A stretch of 64,000 bases of DNA from Onthophagus taurus. Taxonomy: Eukaryota > Arthropoda > Insecta > Coleoptera > Scarabaeidae. Position numbers and translations under genes: made by a program. The DNA is taken from contig NC_091966.1 of the NCBI RefSeq assembly GCF_036711975.1, forward strand, positions 29,209,501 to 29,273,500. The letters are read 5' to 3'. The notes beneath the pieces are model-generated. The model ran no database searches. It was given only the letters and a program-made list of their open reading frames with translations, and was not told the origin of the DNA. This document shows, in pieces, positions 1 to 12,442 of the stretch. Each line of letters opens with the position of its first letter. The stretch's first letter is position 1.

Positions 1-220
1 GATTCAGAAAAAGAATCTCTATACAATAGCGTGAAGAAAAACATACCAAGCAATTTGAATATCAAAAGTTGATAATCGTTTGAAATTAAAGATGGCGTTG
101 GAAAAAGTTTATTTGTAGCATGTATCATAGTATTCATCAAACCTTTTCATTTGATATTTCGCTCATGAAAATCGGAATGTAAATAACAGAGTTACAGGTT
201 GGGGCGTTTTTTGTGTGGCA
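1..220. repeat. Dispersed MITE-like repeat, copy 1
   Basis: Bases 1-220 match the reverse complement of about 14492-14715 almost throughout, with shared blocks such as AAATAACAGAGTTACAG and GGCGTTTTTTGTGTG. The outer end resembles a terminal repeat (CAGGTGTCACACAAAAAACG in the other copy). No coding capacity is visible. The copy is cut by the window edge, so its full length is unknown. Confidence 0.75.
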
Positions 221-429
221 CAAAAAATTCATAGTGATTTTATTAATCTAATTCTTGTCACATTATAATAGAGGAATAGTTTGTGCAGCTATCACTAATT
301 AGAAGTTTTCCCTAAAGTGAATTCAGTCCAACCACTGTCCAAGAAACAGACTAATACATCCTTAAAGTGTCAACTACTGATGCTTTTACCTTACATAAAA
401 ACAAATACACAGTCATAATAATCCGTGTC

Positions 430-1740
430 AGAACAGTAGTGGCAGGGAAAAAAAGTTAATCTGTTCTTATACTAAACACATTCCTGTCTGTAAATCATTC
501 GACAATTCTTCAATAGCGTAATAAAACGCAGTAAAACATCCTTAATCCTAGTTACAAAAACTGTAAATGTTAAATTCCTATAACTACCAGGCAGACTATT
601 AAAAACATTTACTCCATAATAATTATAGGCGTTCTTAGATCTGGTCAGTCGCAATGCATTATGTCGGATGTCACCCCCATAATAATTTTGTAATTGTGAA
701 AATCACCTTTTTTTTTTTAGTTGACAATGAAGTAACATTGTAAATTTCAAACATTCAATGAAGAATTCATGATCAACATTTTTAAAATGATAAAAGAAGA
801 GCGGCAGTCTTCAGTATAGTTTAATTTGGCGATATTTCTAATGGCTCTTCTTTGTATACTAAATATTCTTTTATTAATCGCGGCGTGTCCCCAGGCAAGT
901 AGTCCGTAACCAAGATGAGTTTGAAAAAGCGTAAAATAAGCGGTGCGCAATACCTCCGTAGAAGAAAATTCAGAAAGACGTCTTAACAAAAAGGCTGTGG
1001 AGCTTAAACGAGAAGCTAAAGCTTCGCCATGAAAACTCTAGGTAAGTCCGGGGTCAACATGCACGTCAAAAAATCTGAAACTATCATCAGAATCCAAACT
1101 TTTATCTGTGTGCTTTAGTAAAAAGGTCATTGATACTGTTTTATCATTATTCAACGTTAGCTGATTACTTGTAAACCAATGTCTAGCCGAAATGAACATT
1201 AAATTATTATTTTCGGTAGCTTCTGCTTTAGACGAATGTTTATTTAACAAACTTGTGTCGTCTGCATACAAAATTGATTTTTCGGGATGCAAAAATGAAG
1301 GCAAGTCATTTATATATATTAAAAATAAGATAGGGCCCAAGATTGACCCCTGGGGAACCCCACTATCAATAATCCCAGGGTTAGATACCAAAGAGTTAAA
1401 TTTAACAAATTGTTTTCTATTTGTAAGATAGGATGACAAAAGTTTACATGCCTCTGGGGCGACATTATACGCATACAATTTACGAATCAAAATTGAATGA
1501 GATACACAATCAAAAGTTTTTGTGAGATCTAAAAAACTTGCTTTGGTGTATTTTGAAGTCTTGAAATCATCGACTACTCAATAAAGCTTTGTATAGCTGT
1601 AGCGGTGGACTCTCCCTTTCTAAAACCAAATTGTTGTTTATTAAAAATATTATTTATTATTTGTTGTTATTTGTTTAATTGATTAATTAATAGTTTTTCA
1701 AAAATTTTTGATAGTACAGGTAATAATAGAATTCATTTTC
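430..1740 (-). pseudogene. Jockey-type LINE reverse transcriptase relic
   Basis: Minus-strand conceptual translation gives a non-LTR reverse transcriptase in broken pieces. Near 1560-1660 there is FGFRKGESTAT, and near 1500-1560 the DLTKTFDCVSH block (palm motif with the first catalytic Asp). At 1038-1490 are SGVPQGSILGPILF, then the catalytic box LYADDTS. At 747-989 and 472-654 lie the downstream connection (AYFTLFQTHLGYGLLAWG) and the C-terminal block ending NSLPGSYRN. Several frameshifts and stops separate the pieces and the endonuclease domain is absent, so this is a dead 5'-truncated copy. Family assignment to the Jockey clade is by motif style. Confidence 0.85.
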
Positions 1741-4185
1741 CTACAGTTTTATAAACCGCTTAAACTAAATTAAAAAAAAACATAAGTCATTCAATTTAAA
1801 AGTGTAAATAAGAATGAGAGGAATTCGCTTTGTAATAGACTCCGTTTTTGCGATTACAATACACTCTAATGCAAACAAACTTCGTTAATAACTAAATAAA
1901 TAAGAATGGTGTTACTTAAACCAACAAAAATAATAAAAATATACACAATCAAAATATCCCAAAAAGTTGTAAATCCATATTATATAAATATATGACATCT
2001 CACATTCATTGACATACAAATCATTTTTCTTAGACAATACTGAAACTGGTTCATTTCAGAAAACTTAAAGTTGAACTGCAATTTCTTGATCTATCATTTC
2101 AATCATGTGTATGTTATGCTAAAACATATTAAATGATGAGTTTCGAAACTGAACAACCTAACTACAACGTCTCTAAAAAGAATAATAGTTTGAATATTCG
2201 TATAGTAATGGATTTAGGCTTACCACGTACTTCTACCAAACACAGGAAGTCTTCTGATGATGCCTTAGCCACAATAGACGAAGTAATTAGACAAAATGAG
2301 GAAGAAAGCCATACTGAAACAAGTAAAAAAGATCGCTGTGGATATACTGAGTAATTAATCTGGGAAGATGAGACTAAGAAAATGTTTAACATTTTTGTTC
2401 TTCCCTAAAACAAACTCATTTAAGGCAGAAATATATGGTGAAAATTTTGATAAACATCCCTATAACAAAGTGAAGTCTTGGCAAAAATATCATGAAAATT
2501 CATGAATAGAATATTTTATTGCGATTTTATTTGGATGAGTTTGTGCCAATATTCGTACATACCTACATTAATAACCGTCTAAATGTGCTATGAACGATAA
2601 AATGAAACCCTTAATGTCGGCAAGCGATTCCAGGTGATTCTGAAATTGTGGTATTTTCATAACAATGAAATATTTACAGAAAAATAAATTTCTTTTTGTA
2701 TCGATCTTTTGATACTAGTTACTAGTTCCATATTAGTAAACAACATATTCTTGCGAGTAGCAACCTAAGGAGAAGTTGCCGCATATTAGGGAAATGATCC
2801 GTCCAGTTTTGTACCCTAGACAAGTGAGAAAATATTGTGAAGAAATGGTCAAATCTGTAGATTATCCCTAGAAATTCGTAGATTTTCATTCGTAATTATT
2901 AAGAATGTTTCTAAACTTAAATATGTTGTTTGCGGATACGTAGAATTAAGCCATCATTACTTACTCACTATTTGCAAACTAAATACTCAGATTGCAACTC
3001 CAAAAATCAGACTTTTTTCAACGTCTGCTCGAAAATAGAATAAGGGTCCAGAAAATTTTATTCCAGTGTTTCTATCATCATGTATTGTATTGTAAAATGA
3101 AACGAATTTCAAAATCGGGGGAGATTTTGAATTCACTTTGCATTTTTAAACTTGGTACCTAGTACCTACTCTAATACCCGAACGATAAAAGACTAAAGAT
3201 AACAAACTTAATATAATTGTGTTATAATGTAACGTTATAACGTAATCAAACCACGTAAATATTATTCAATAGGAAATAGAGGAAATCATAATTGACAAGA
3301 ACTACCAGCCATAAAATCTTAGGTTGCATTGATAAAACGCTTGGATTAGTTTATCTGCTATCCTAGGTATATGTATAAGGAAACTCATGTATTTAGAAAA
3401 AGATGTTTGGATATCATTGTTAATCTTACATCTAATTACAGATTTGTAACAACAAGCTTTATCATCCAATTTGTTAGGAGATTTAAGTCTTACAATTAAT
3501 TTAAAGCCAATGTTGATCTGACCTTCTAATCACAAAAGTGTGTAAATTGCATTATTGGTTTTAGTTTTCATGGTAAGTTGGTTGTTGAATAAAAAAATCT
3601 CCAACATAGAGTTCAGAAGAATCTCAGTGTGCAAGGTTTGTCTCAATAAATTCAAAGTCCAACATGTTGGATTTAGAGCCTGTTATATGTATAGTATAGG
3701 TTTTAGAAAATTCACAAAATATATCCATAAGTTAAAGGAATCCTAAATAGTTATTACAGAAAAATATCTAATATAACATTGCAAACAAATAACTTATTTA
3801 TTTCAGAATAACCTTAATGCTAAGATACTACTACGACTGCTGTGTACATTGAAAGAAAAGTGCTCCTGGATGGTTCAGCGCCAACGCACTCTCGTGGAAT
3901 GATAGAAGATTGACTATTTTGCAAATCAATATTTAGTCATACAACTGACGAAGGATAATGCGAAATTTTTTTGCAACGAAAAATGAATATTTAGATTAAG
4001 ATGAATGCGTTGCCAAAAACGTTACTAAAGAGAGAATAAAGTGGACAGAATGCTGTGATCTAAGTAGCGACTGGAAAATGTGTCAGGTTGTTACTTTGGT
4101 CTCCTCGGATGTGTCAAAACAGTGGTGCTCTTGGCAAAGTAGACACATTCTTGCATCTATCGACTTCCTACTAGTATGAAAGACA
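1741..4185. other. Intergenic, no supported gene
   Basis: AT-rich DNA without recognisable genes. A 73-codon open frame at 2133-2354 (plus) is acidic and Ser/Lys-rich with a KKDRCGY end; I considered a piggyBac C-terminus but cannot support it. A 63-codon frame at 3555-3746 has no recognisable feature. Confidence 0.5.
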
Positions 4186-4189
4186 TTTT

Positions 4190-4520
4190 TACATTATGCT
4201 AAATAATAATGTTAATTAAATAATAATCTAACGTAATGTGTTTTGTATACCATTTTAAAGAGGAAATGTTCCTCTTCACGATGGCATAAAGATTCCTCCT
4301 TTCCATAAATAATCCTTCCAAGAAATTTTGGAGTTTAGATGTCGCATTATTGTATTTACATTATGATAAATAACAAGCTTAACTTCCGATTTTTTTTGTT
4401 AATAAGTTTAATAATCTAATCTAATGTGAGTTCGTTTTAAAGAGGAATCCTTCATCTTCAACCTTGTATAAAGATTATTTCTTCCTTTTCATAAATAATC
4501 CTTCTAAGATGTCTCATTGG
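4190..4520. repeat. Two-copy direct tandem repeat, about 181-bp period
   Basis: Two diverged copies, about 4190-4345 and 4370-4520. Shared landmarks recur about 181 bases apart: TTTTAAAGAGGAA at 4253 and 4434, then a CTTC-containing stretch, ATAAAGATT, and CATAAATAATCCTTC. Copy 2 carries small indels. No coding content. Confidence 0.7.
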
Positions 4521-7500
4521 TGAATTAACAACACAATTTTTACATATTTAGTTGAAGACTTGAAAGCCAATAGAAAACTAAATCGAAAAGATGTCATAAG
4601 TAAACAGCTAAAAAAGGAGAAATTGTTGTTACCGAATGTGATATTAGTTAGTGTGATTGTTCAAAACTGGAAAGATAAATGTAATGTTTGTATTCTAAGC
4701 ATAAACATATCGACGAATTACAAACAGGGATTAAGTGCTAACGAAAGCTATCAATTGAACTGATTAGGGGGCTGGTCAAATAAACGCTCTCATTCTATAC
4801 TAAGGAGTGACAAATGAAAAATGTTAATCACATCCTTCAAGAAACAAGTTGAAAGTTTACAAAACTAGAACTGCAGAAAACGATAAACAAAGAAATATAT
4901 CCTAGAACATATGTGGAGTCAAAAACGTCATCGATGAGTTGTATGCTACACACCACTATTCAAAACGGCTTGACAACACGCACAATAAAGACTTCCTCAA
5001 TCAAGATACCGCTATGAACAATGTAAAAAAAATATACTATTTGTGTTGTTTTTTTCAAAGTTTATAATAGTAAGTTCATGTATACATAATGAAATGAAAA
5101 TTTACGGTGTTTTTTATATATAATTTATCCTTGTTATTATTGAGATAAAATTTAATCTTTTAATACGTTAAATTATTTAATTAAATAAATATTATTTTAT
5201 TTAGTATTTATTATTTACAAACCATAAACACTTCCAGCCGTAAGATTCACAGTAAACATAGGCCGCGATTTACACTTACGATTAACATTGCTCTACGAAT
5301 CGAACTTTAGTTTTTACAGCCAAAATAATCCGCAGAGGTAAAAAATCATTTGGCACTTCTAATGATTCTAGCGATCATATGTTCAATGTGTTAATAACAC
5401 TCTGTTTGCAGTAGAAGTAAGCAGCAAGGTTTGACTGCATCAATGTATCATAACCAACATAAATTACTCCTACTAATTCTGAAGTATTGCTTTTTGATAT
5501 GCTGCCTCAAGTACTTCAGCAACGGAAAATTAAAACATTGATGTGCGATTTGTAGCAAGTTAATAATAGGTTTGTTCGTAGCACAATTTCTAATTGATTG
5601 GAAAGTCGTTTCATAGTCGTTCATGTTAAATAATGCACTCACATGTCAATAAATTTGCTTGCAATATTTGATAAGTGCGCATGAAATTTTCAGTTTGAAA
5701 CCAGTCAGAAACGGTTCGACAAAGTTGTGCAAGCAAACTTTGTATTTTAAATATTTGTTTTGTTAGTTATGAGTAAATTATAAAAGCTATATTTTTTGCG
5801 TTAATATAATCTCGAAGTTACTATCTCAATGTATCATTATTCTATGATTTAGTTCTTGAAATAACTTACATTGAAAACTTATATATAGGTGTACATAACA
5901 AAGCAACTCTTTTGGCACAAAGAAACACAATACAATAGTCTGTATAAATTTTGTATTTTTTGAAAATGTTGGGTTCTTTGTAATCTAATGTAAATTCTTT
6001 CATTAAAGTACTTCCGCGACAAAATTGTTAGTAACTTCATCAACTGGTTTTAAAATTTCTAAATGGTGTGGTCAAGTCTTCAACGTCGAGTTACTTTATT
6101 ATACTTGTCATTGTATAAAGTGACAAGGATTTTTTAATACACAATAAACTTTCTATATAATGTAGAAGGTGTTATCAAGTGTTAAGACTTTTGGAATATT
6201 TTAATTGAGCTGAATTTATCCAGGTTGTACGTCTTGCTTTATCATTGTTAAATAATTGGAATGTCTTGCATTTCCTTTTGCATTTTATTACTTTCAGCGA
6301 AATTGACTCAAACTTATGTGTTGTATAATCAGTGTTATTAAAACTTGATAAATTACGTTTATTAAACTTCTATCTGCGCCTATTACAATTACCTCTAATT
6401 ATGTCTTGTTTAACAAACATTTTGGAATAAGTATATAAGAATTAAAAATGTTACCGTTGTATTTATTGATTTAAGTTGGACAGACGGGACATATCCCACG
6501 AACACTTAATAATAGAGTTTATTGTTAACAACTTTATAGAAAGCTAGCGTGTCGAGACATGCCCTATGTTGACAGAGTGATAAAGAGTTAAATGTTTGAC
6601 AAGCGCATTCTAAGCGGCGTTGTGTATTTACTTTTAAAAATTTCTTTGAATTATTTTTAATCTGCTAATACAAATTTGATATACCAGATTAAATTTTGCT
6701 ACAAAAATATATTGCGCTGCTATTACGAGTTTTGCGATATAATCCGAAAAACATTTCAATTCGTTTACAAGGACTTTGTAACAATGAAGTCTTTACTTTG
6801 GGATGTTTTAATACGAATGCATTCAATATATTATTAGTTTCGTCAGCATACTTTAATAACATGCTGATGAAGTTAGTAATATTAAGGAGTGATAACTATG
6901 ATTCATTTCTTGATAACTTCAGGAAATGAATCTTTATCATATTCCACACCTGATGCAGGACTAAAAGAATTTGTGTCTACAACTTCGAAAAATAACGACA
7001 AATTGCCCGAACTTTCTGGGGAAGTAACTGGATATTTAAAAATAAAAAAAGTTATAAAGTAAGGCCGTGGAATATGTTTTATTTGGTTCGTCCTGGCAGA
7101 AAACATTGCTCATGTTAACTCTGGTAGAAGGTTTTTAATTGTAAAAATAGCATTTTGACCACTTTGGATACTTGATAACCAAGAGTCAGATTGCATCCAT
7201 AAGTGATTCTCCTACCCACAACATACGCAATCTTGTTTCCTAGCGATATAATATTAACACCAATGAGCTGGCAGTTCATAACATCCATCATTATCACTAC
7301 TGCTTTGGCAGCAAAAAGCGTAATCGAAAAATCATCATACTTCAATGCCATTTTTACATCATGTATAAGATATATTACTTCAGGTAGTGTTAGTGTAGAT
7401 ATTTCCGAATCTCTCATGAGTAGTATGTCGTACCTTACTTATAATTATTACTTATATAACAATAAAACTTGTAACAATAATATCATACTTAAATGTTTTT

Positions 7501-7780
7501 GCAAATTAATATTCCCTTGATGATATATTTAGTTATAGATACATACATTTTCTTTATTTTTATTAAATTAAAAACTCTTTAAATATTGAAATAAATGCAC
7601 TAAAAATACATTAAGTAGTAGCTGGTATAAATTATGTCAAAATAGAGGCAATAATAACGTTTAGTCTAAGCAGTGCTACATAAAATAAAATACAACCATC
7701 CATAATTAACACCCACCTTATTTATTAATTTTTAATCACATTTTGTTGTTAATTTTAATAATTTACTTGTTAGTTTAGTT
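4521..7780. other. Intergenic, no supported gene
   Basis: More than 3 kb without a recognisable gene. Short open frames at 6903-7106 and 7115-7417 (minus) abut and may be pieces of one decayed coding sequence, but I do not recognise the protein. A frame at 6696-6929 (plus) is equally anonymous. Probably old transposon debris. Confidence 0.4.
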
Positions 7781-7787
7781 TAAATAA

Positions 7788-7793
7788 TTTATT
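7788..7793 (-). terminator. Poly(A) signal of the SDR gene
   Basis: AATAAA on the minus strand, about 40 bases downstream of the SDR stop codon at 7833-7835. Confidence 0.7.
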
Positions 7794-7832
7794 GTGCTTC
7801 AAAACTGTTTAAATCCATAATGCAAATAACGT

Positions 7833-10800
7833 TTAAACTTTAAATCCGCTTTCTTCAATAGATTTTACACTTGTAGCCCATAGTTTTTTAGATAGGACTT
7901 CGCAAAATTGTACTTTAGACTCAAATTTATCACAATCTCGGTAAAATCCGCCAGATTCATCGCTTAAGTTGGGTTCGGTAGCACAATAAATTGCAGTTTG
8001 AGCTCCCTAAAATTAAAAAAAAAATTAAGTAATGAAACGTACTTAAATTCTATAAGATTAATTTATTTTATGTATGTACAAGGTGATTATATCTGTGCAA
8101 CAACAATTAGGAGGCAACTCTTTGTTGAAATTGGGCACTTTAGTCGGTTTAATGGTGGTTTTATTATTTTATTTTAATGGTTCATTTTGTTAAAAATCTT
8201 AATAAAAGAAATGGAGTGAGTTTGGTGAAAATATTCAAAATTCTAGTGCTTAAAAATATCCCGCAATTTCGATTTGTCAAATATAAGTGAGCTCCCGTGT
8301 TTCAGAAAAATAAGTGTTTTGGCTAGTTTTAACCCAATAATTAATGTTAGGTGTCTCTATAAAACATCTCTATTAAGGTTGCTTTCCGGTTTCTGTAAAA
8401 TGATTAAAAACAATAACATTTTCTTATAATTTTTTAAAACTACCAAGATTATGTATCCTGATACCTGTATCATGATACCTTTCCAGTATTTAATGTATCT
8501 GTGTCTGATGATATAATTTCCTACGGATTTCTTACTTCTACTCTCTAACTGTAAGCTTATCACTTTTATTAAAGATTAACCCTTTTTTGACGATTCTAGC
8601 ATCGCTGACGAAGATTTAATCCATGAATTATGGATATATTGTTAGAAAGTGTTTACTGGTATTAGCTATAAGATTTAAAAAGGATATAAAATGAAACAAA
8701 CATCATGTTGAAAAAGAATACCTAAGTAGATATACCACTTGGAAAACTCTGCATTTGTCTGTAATTAAATGGCTGCAATTAAAAATAGTCAACCTAACCC
8801 ATTCAAAAAAGAAGATGTAAATAGATTCGAAGACCATTTAAAAAATACCTTTAATATAATGTAGAAGAAAACCTCAATGTATATTTAACAAAACAAGAAA
8901 TGCAATTCAAAGATAATATTAAATTTGCTCTTAACACTTAAAACTTAGTTATTCAATATATTGTTATGCTATAACCAGGCTTTTTATGGTCTTTAAGACA
9001 AATACTACCTTCTTTGTACTTACACGTATGGTCTTCTTCTATTCAATAATGTTACATATTAGACACTACGTATACTTTACAGTATAATATCTAAAAAATG
9101 CTGTAATTTCTTTTTTAATGTTGGAATTTTGGATGCTTTCTTGCCAATGGTTTCTTTCAATTCTAAACTGACATTGGAGGCGTTGAAAAAAGTTAGCAGG
9201 CTGTCTTCACAATGTAACAAAAGTTTGTCTTAATACAGACGAAGATCCAGAAGTAATTAAGACACCCGTCAATTTGGCAGGATTCGCAGCTTAGCTGGCT
9301 ATTTTTAATTTTAAGCCTTCAGGGTACTTTTGATAATCCTATGAATCCATAGAGAAAGCTCTAAACGTACAAGGAATCCGTCCATCGACAAGTAATTGGT
9401 GTATAGCCATGCTGAAAAGTCACTTCCACAGCCACTTTGGGTGGCGAGTCTTTGGCTCTTAAGGCAGTTAGAGGATGCCCCCAAGGGGGAGTGCTTTCAC
9501 CTTTCTACTAGGCACTATACACTTAATAGTTGACGACCTGTTGAACATCCTAACAGAGAATGGATTCATGATTCAGAGATATGCAGATGACCTGGTAATC
9601 GCAATCCGAGGTATACAACGTGTCGCGTATCTTCCGCATCAGAGCATTATACGGTTGTAGGATACATTCTTCTGAAGCGATCTTTCTAATAAAGTTTTTT
9701 CGAAATGTTTATAATAACCGCACAGAATAATGTATTCTACAACCGTATAATGCTCTGATGCGGAAGATACAGGATACGCTGTATATGGTACTATAATAAC
9801 TCAATTAATGCAAACTGGTCTACTACATACTAACACCTGGTGCAGGAATAATGAGTATCAATCAGAACAAAGTAGAAATAGTCCCAGAGAGCACCCTGCT
9901 AGAGCTATTAACCTCAAAACAGAGGTAAAATACCTAGGAATAATACTAGACAGTACATTAAACTGGAATTCCCACATCGCCAAGGTGAGGAAAAGGGCCA
10001 TCATGGCTAACCAGATCTGCCATAGGCTCCTTGGATGAAACTGAGATTTTAAATGATGAATAGGTCACTGGGCCTATGTGAATATAATGTAATATAATGG
10101 GTGCAATGAGATCTTGTCGACGGCTGCTTTTGAAGCCCTACTCGTCTCATACGACTTCACTTGTACATACAAAAAGAGACAGCTTTGAGTGCCTTATCAC
10201 TGAAGAAATGCTCTTCACTCAGACTAATGCAGGGTAACCTCAGAGGACACCTCGAAACTAGCCATATAAGGTCATGTTTAGAAGCAGTGAAGAAAGGACG
10301 GAGGGTGAGGCTCAATTCAAAAGAGAAACCTTTGCCTAGTACACCAACAGTTGGATCTGGAGTAGGTATGGGCATCTGCGAACCAAAAAGCCACATTAAG
10401 ATGCCCTTAAGGTTGGAAACAACCATTGTTCATAGGCGGAAGTTCTCGTCATACACATCCGCACCGTTTTGAACAAGACTTTGGAGCAAAATTAAGATTC
10501 ATTGAGGACCTACATCTGCCCTAAACCTTTGGTAGGCGTACCTTACAAACAATAGATCTTGTACGTTGCAGTGACGAGAGGGGCCGCCCCCGTTATCATT
10601 AATAATAATAATAAATATAGTAAAGAAAAGAAGATTCCCAAAAACAATAATAATTCTTCTAGTCACAATTCAATTCTTACTATTGTTGAAGTGAATTCCT
10701 TAAAGTTGTAGAAACTGCATGTAAACCTGTTATCTACCCATTCAAAACGTAAGCTATTTTAAGCTATTTTAAGTGTGTTTTTAGTTGATGAGCAAATATC

Positions 10801-11944
10801 ACAAACTTTCATGCCACACTAGTAATCTATATAATTATTTTTTACTTTCATTCTTCAACAATCAGCTTAATATCAATAATTTTTCTTACTAATCAATCAG
10901 CACTAGTTAAAAGTTACCAATATAACCCTAATGTGTGTTGCTCTAATACTTTGTCATTATTATATTAATATTTCAGACCAATTTATGTAGGTACAACAAT
11001 AAAAGAATCCAGAATAACTAATTAAAAATGCAACAACAAAGAGTCGCCCCTTAAATTATCTATGATTACTATTTTTTAAATACCTGATTAGCTGTCCTCA
11101 TGTATAAAAACGCCACTGGTAAAATAAAAACGAAATATTTTACAATTCTTTTCATATTATGTCTAAATAAAGAAGTGAAAACCCAACCAGGACACACAGC
11201 ATATACATTAATTCCTCTATCCTTTACTTTTTTACTTAATTCTTTGCAAAAATACATATTCATCAATTTGGAATTGGCATACAAATTTTTTGTGCCAACG
11301 ATTTTATCATAACTATCAAATTCTATGGCTCCCTTTTGATGCAATAGTGATGATACTATCACTACACGGCTAGGATTTCCATTTTCAAGCTTATCCAACA
11401 GTAAATTGGTCAAGAAAAAATGACCCAAATGATTAACACCAAAGTGAATTTCGTATCCATCTTTTGTTACTGCATCAGAATCATCTGGGTATGAGACTCC
11501 AGCGTTATTTACTAATATGTGTATTTTGTCGTATTGTTGGTTTATTTTATCAGCAAATTGTTTTATGGAAATTAAAGAAGCCAAATCTAACTCCATAAAT
11601 ACCTGAAAAATATTAATTAAATAATTACGATTTTTATATTAATTAATTAGAGCAATTACCAAATCTTGTTTAGCATTAATTTCTTTTTCAATTTTAAGTA
11701 TTGCGTTTAGAGCAGCATCCTCACTCCTGCAGGCTAAAATAACTTTAGCACCACGTTTAGAAAATTCCTTAGCAATTTCATAACCAATACCACAATTTGC
11801 TCCAGTCACAATAACTATTTTACCCTGTAAAGACACCTTATTTTTGCATCTTCCCCATTTACTTTCTCTATATTTTCTTAAGCTGTATAGAATTATAGCA
11901 GCAGGAATGGCATAATAGACAAAGGTTGGAACGTAAGGAACCAT
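7833..11944 (-). CDS. Retinol dehydrogenase-type short-chain dehydrogenase (RDH11-14-like), 3 exons
   Basis: NAD(P)-dependent oxidoreductase of the classical SDR family, most like the membrane-anchored retinol dehydrogenases 11-14, which interconvert retinol/retinal and related aldehydes. Exons on the minus strand: 11944-11660, 11602-11084 and 8006-7833, joined in phase 0 at GT-AG sites (95+173+57 codons = 325 aa, the usual family length). Residues about 5-20 form a hydrophobic anchor. The cofactor motif TGANCGIG lies near 48-55, then NNAG, and the active-site YANSK follows a SSLLHQ serine. The last exon begins [12 protein letters not shown], typical of this family's C-terminus. The second intron (8007-11083) is 3 kb and holds a LINE relic. 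The substrate cannot be told from sequence. Divergently paired with FAM98. Confidence 0.92.
8010..9235. other. SDR intron, no recognisable element
   Basis: AT-rich intronic DNA. Short open frames (for example 8357-8563 minus) resemble nothing I know. Confidence 0.5.
9240..10480 (+). pseudogene. LINE reverse transcriptase / RNase H relic inside the SDR intron
   Basis: Plus-strand fragments of a non-LTR element. [13 protein letters not shown] at about 9470 is a decayed PQGG-type block, and [13 protein letters not shown] at about 9570 is the catalytic YADD box. [20 protein letters not shown] at about 9920 is the thumb region. [20 protein letters not shown] at about 10300 leads into a decayed RNase H start. 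The frame is split by a palindromic insertion at 9627-9770 and by several stops. A related copy lies at 48740-49500. Elements with both RT and RNase H suggest the I/R1/Loa group, by inference. Confidence 0.75.
9627..9770. mobile_element. 144-bp palindromic MITE or snap-back insertion
   Basis: Left arm 9627-9675 (starting GTATCTTCCGCATCAGAGC) is the near-perfect reverse complement of 9722-9770. The roughly 46-base spacer includes AATAAAGTTTTTTCG. It interrupts the LINE frame just after the YADD box and creates its stop. No clean target duplication could be fixed. Confidence 0.7.
10590..11060. other. SDR intron with short AAT microsatellite
   Basis: An (AAT)n tract at about 10600-10617 marks the probable 3' end of the LINE relic. 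The remaining bases show nothing recognisable. Confidence 0.45.
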
Positions 11945-12442
11945 TATGTTATAAATTGCTCAAAGTTTTTACTGCACTTGAAGAATTAAAAACTTATAAT
12001 ATCACTGTGCGTTAATTTAATGACTTGTAAATTGTAATACACAATTTATGCGCATTTTAAAACATTTTTTGCGATTGAATTGTTATTTAGGTTCGATTTT
12101 TGTTGCGATATGTTTATTTTACAATAGATGTCGCTATTTGAAACGTCAAAGTTGAATCACTCGTTTTATCATAAAAGAAATAATTTTATTGAAAATTTTA
12201 ACCAAGCTATAATGTTGTATAATTTATAACATCCATATTTATCATTATTTTAATATTTTTTATTAAATTTAAAAATGAGATGGTAGCTCCATCTATTTAA
12301 ATACTAAGTAATTATTGTCAAACGTCAAATTCATGTCAAAATTTTGAGGTTATACCGACAGCCGCTACGAAGTGCCGAAGAATTTCGTCGTATTTCAATA
12401 AAAATAATAATCGTAGTTGTTTGTTAAACATAATTTATTAAT
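11945..12442. promoter_or_regulatory. Shared divergent promoter region, SDR / FAM98
   Basis: The start codons of the SDR gene (minus) and FAM98 (plus) face away from each other across 498 bases, so both promoters and 5' UTRs lie here. No TATA box stands out. Motifs GTCAAACGTCAAA and AACGTCAAAG occur at about 12318 and 12141, but no function can be assigned. Confidence 0.6.

Noticed and set aside
2133-2354. 73-codon plus-strand frame as a piggyBac C-terminus
   Set aside because: Only a single RCGY at the end resembles the Cys-rich tail; no other Cys pairs follow in frame.
10157-10472. Overlapping frames on both strands at 10.2-10.5 kb as genes
   Set aside because: The plus-strand reading parallels the LINE relic at 49.1 kb; the minus-strand frame is its shadow.
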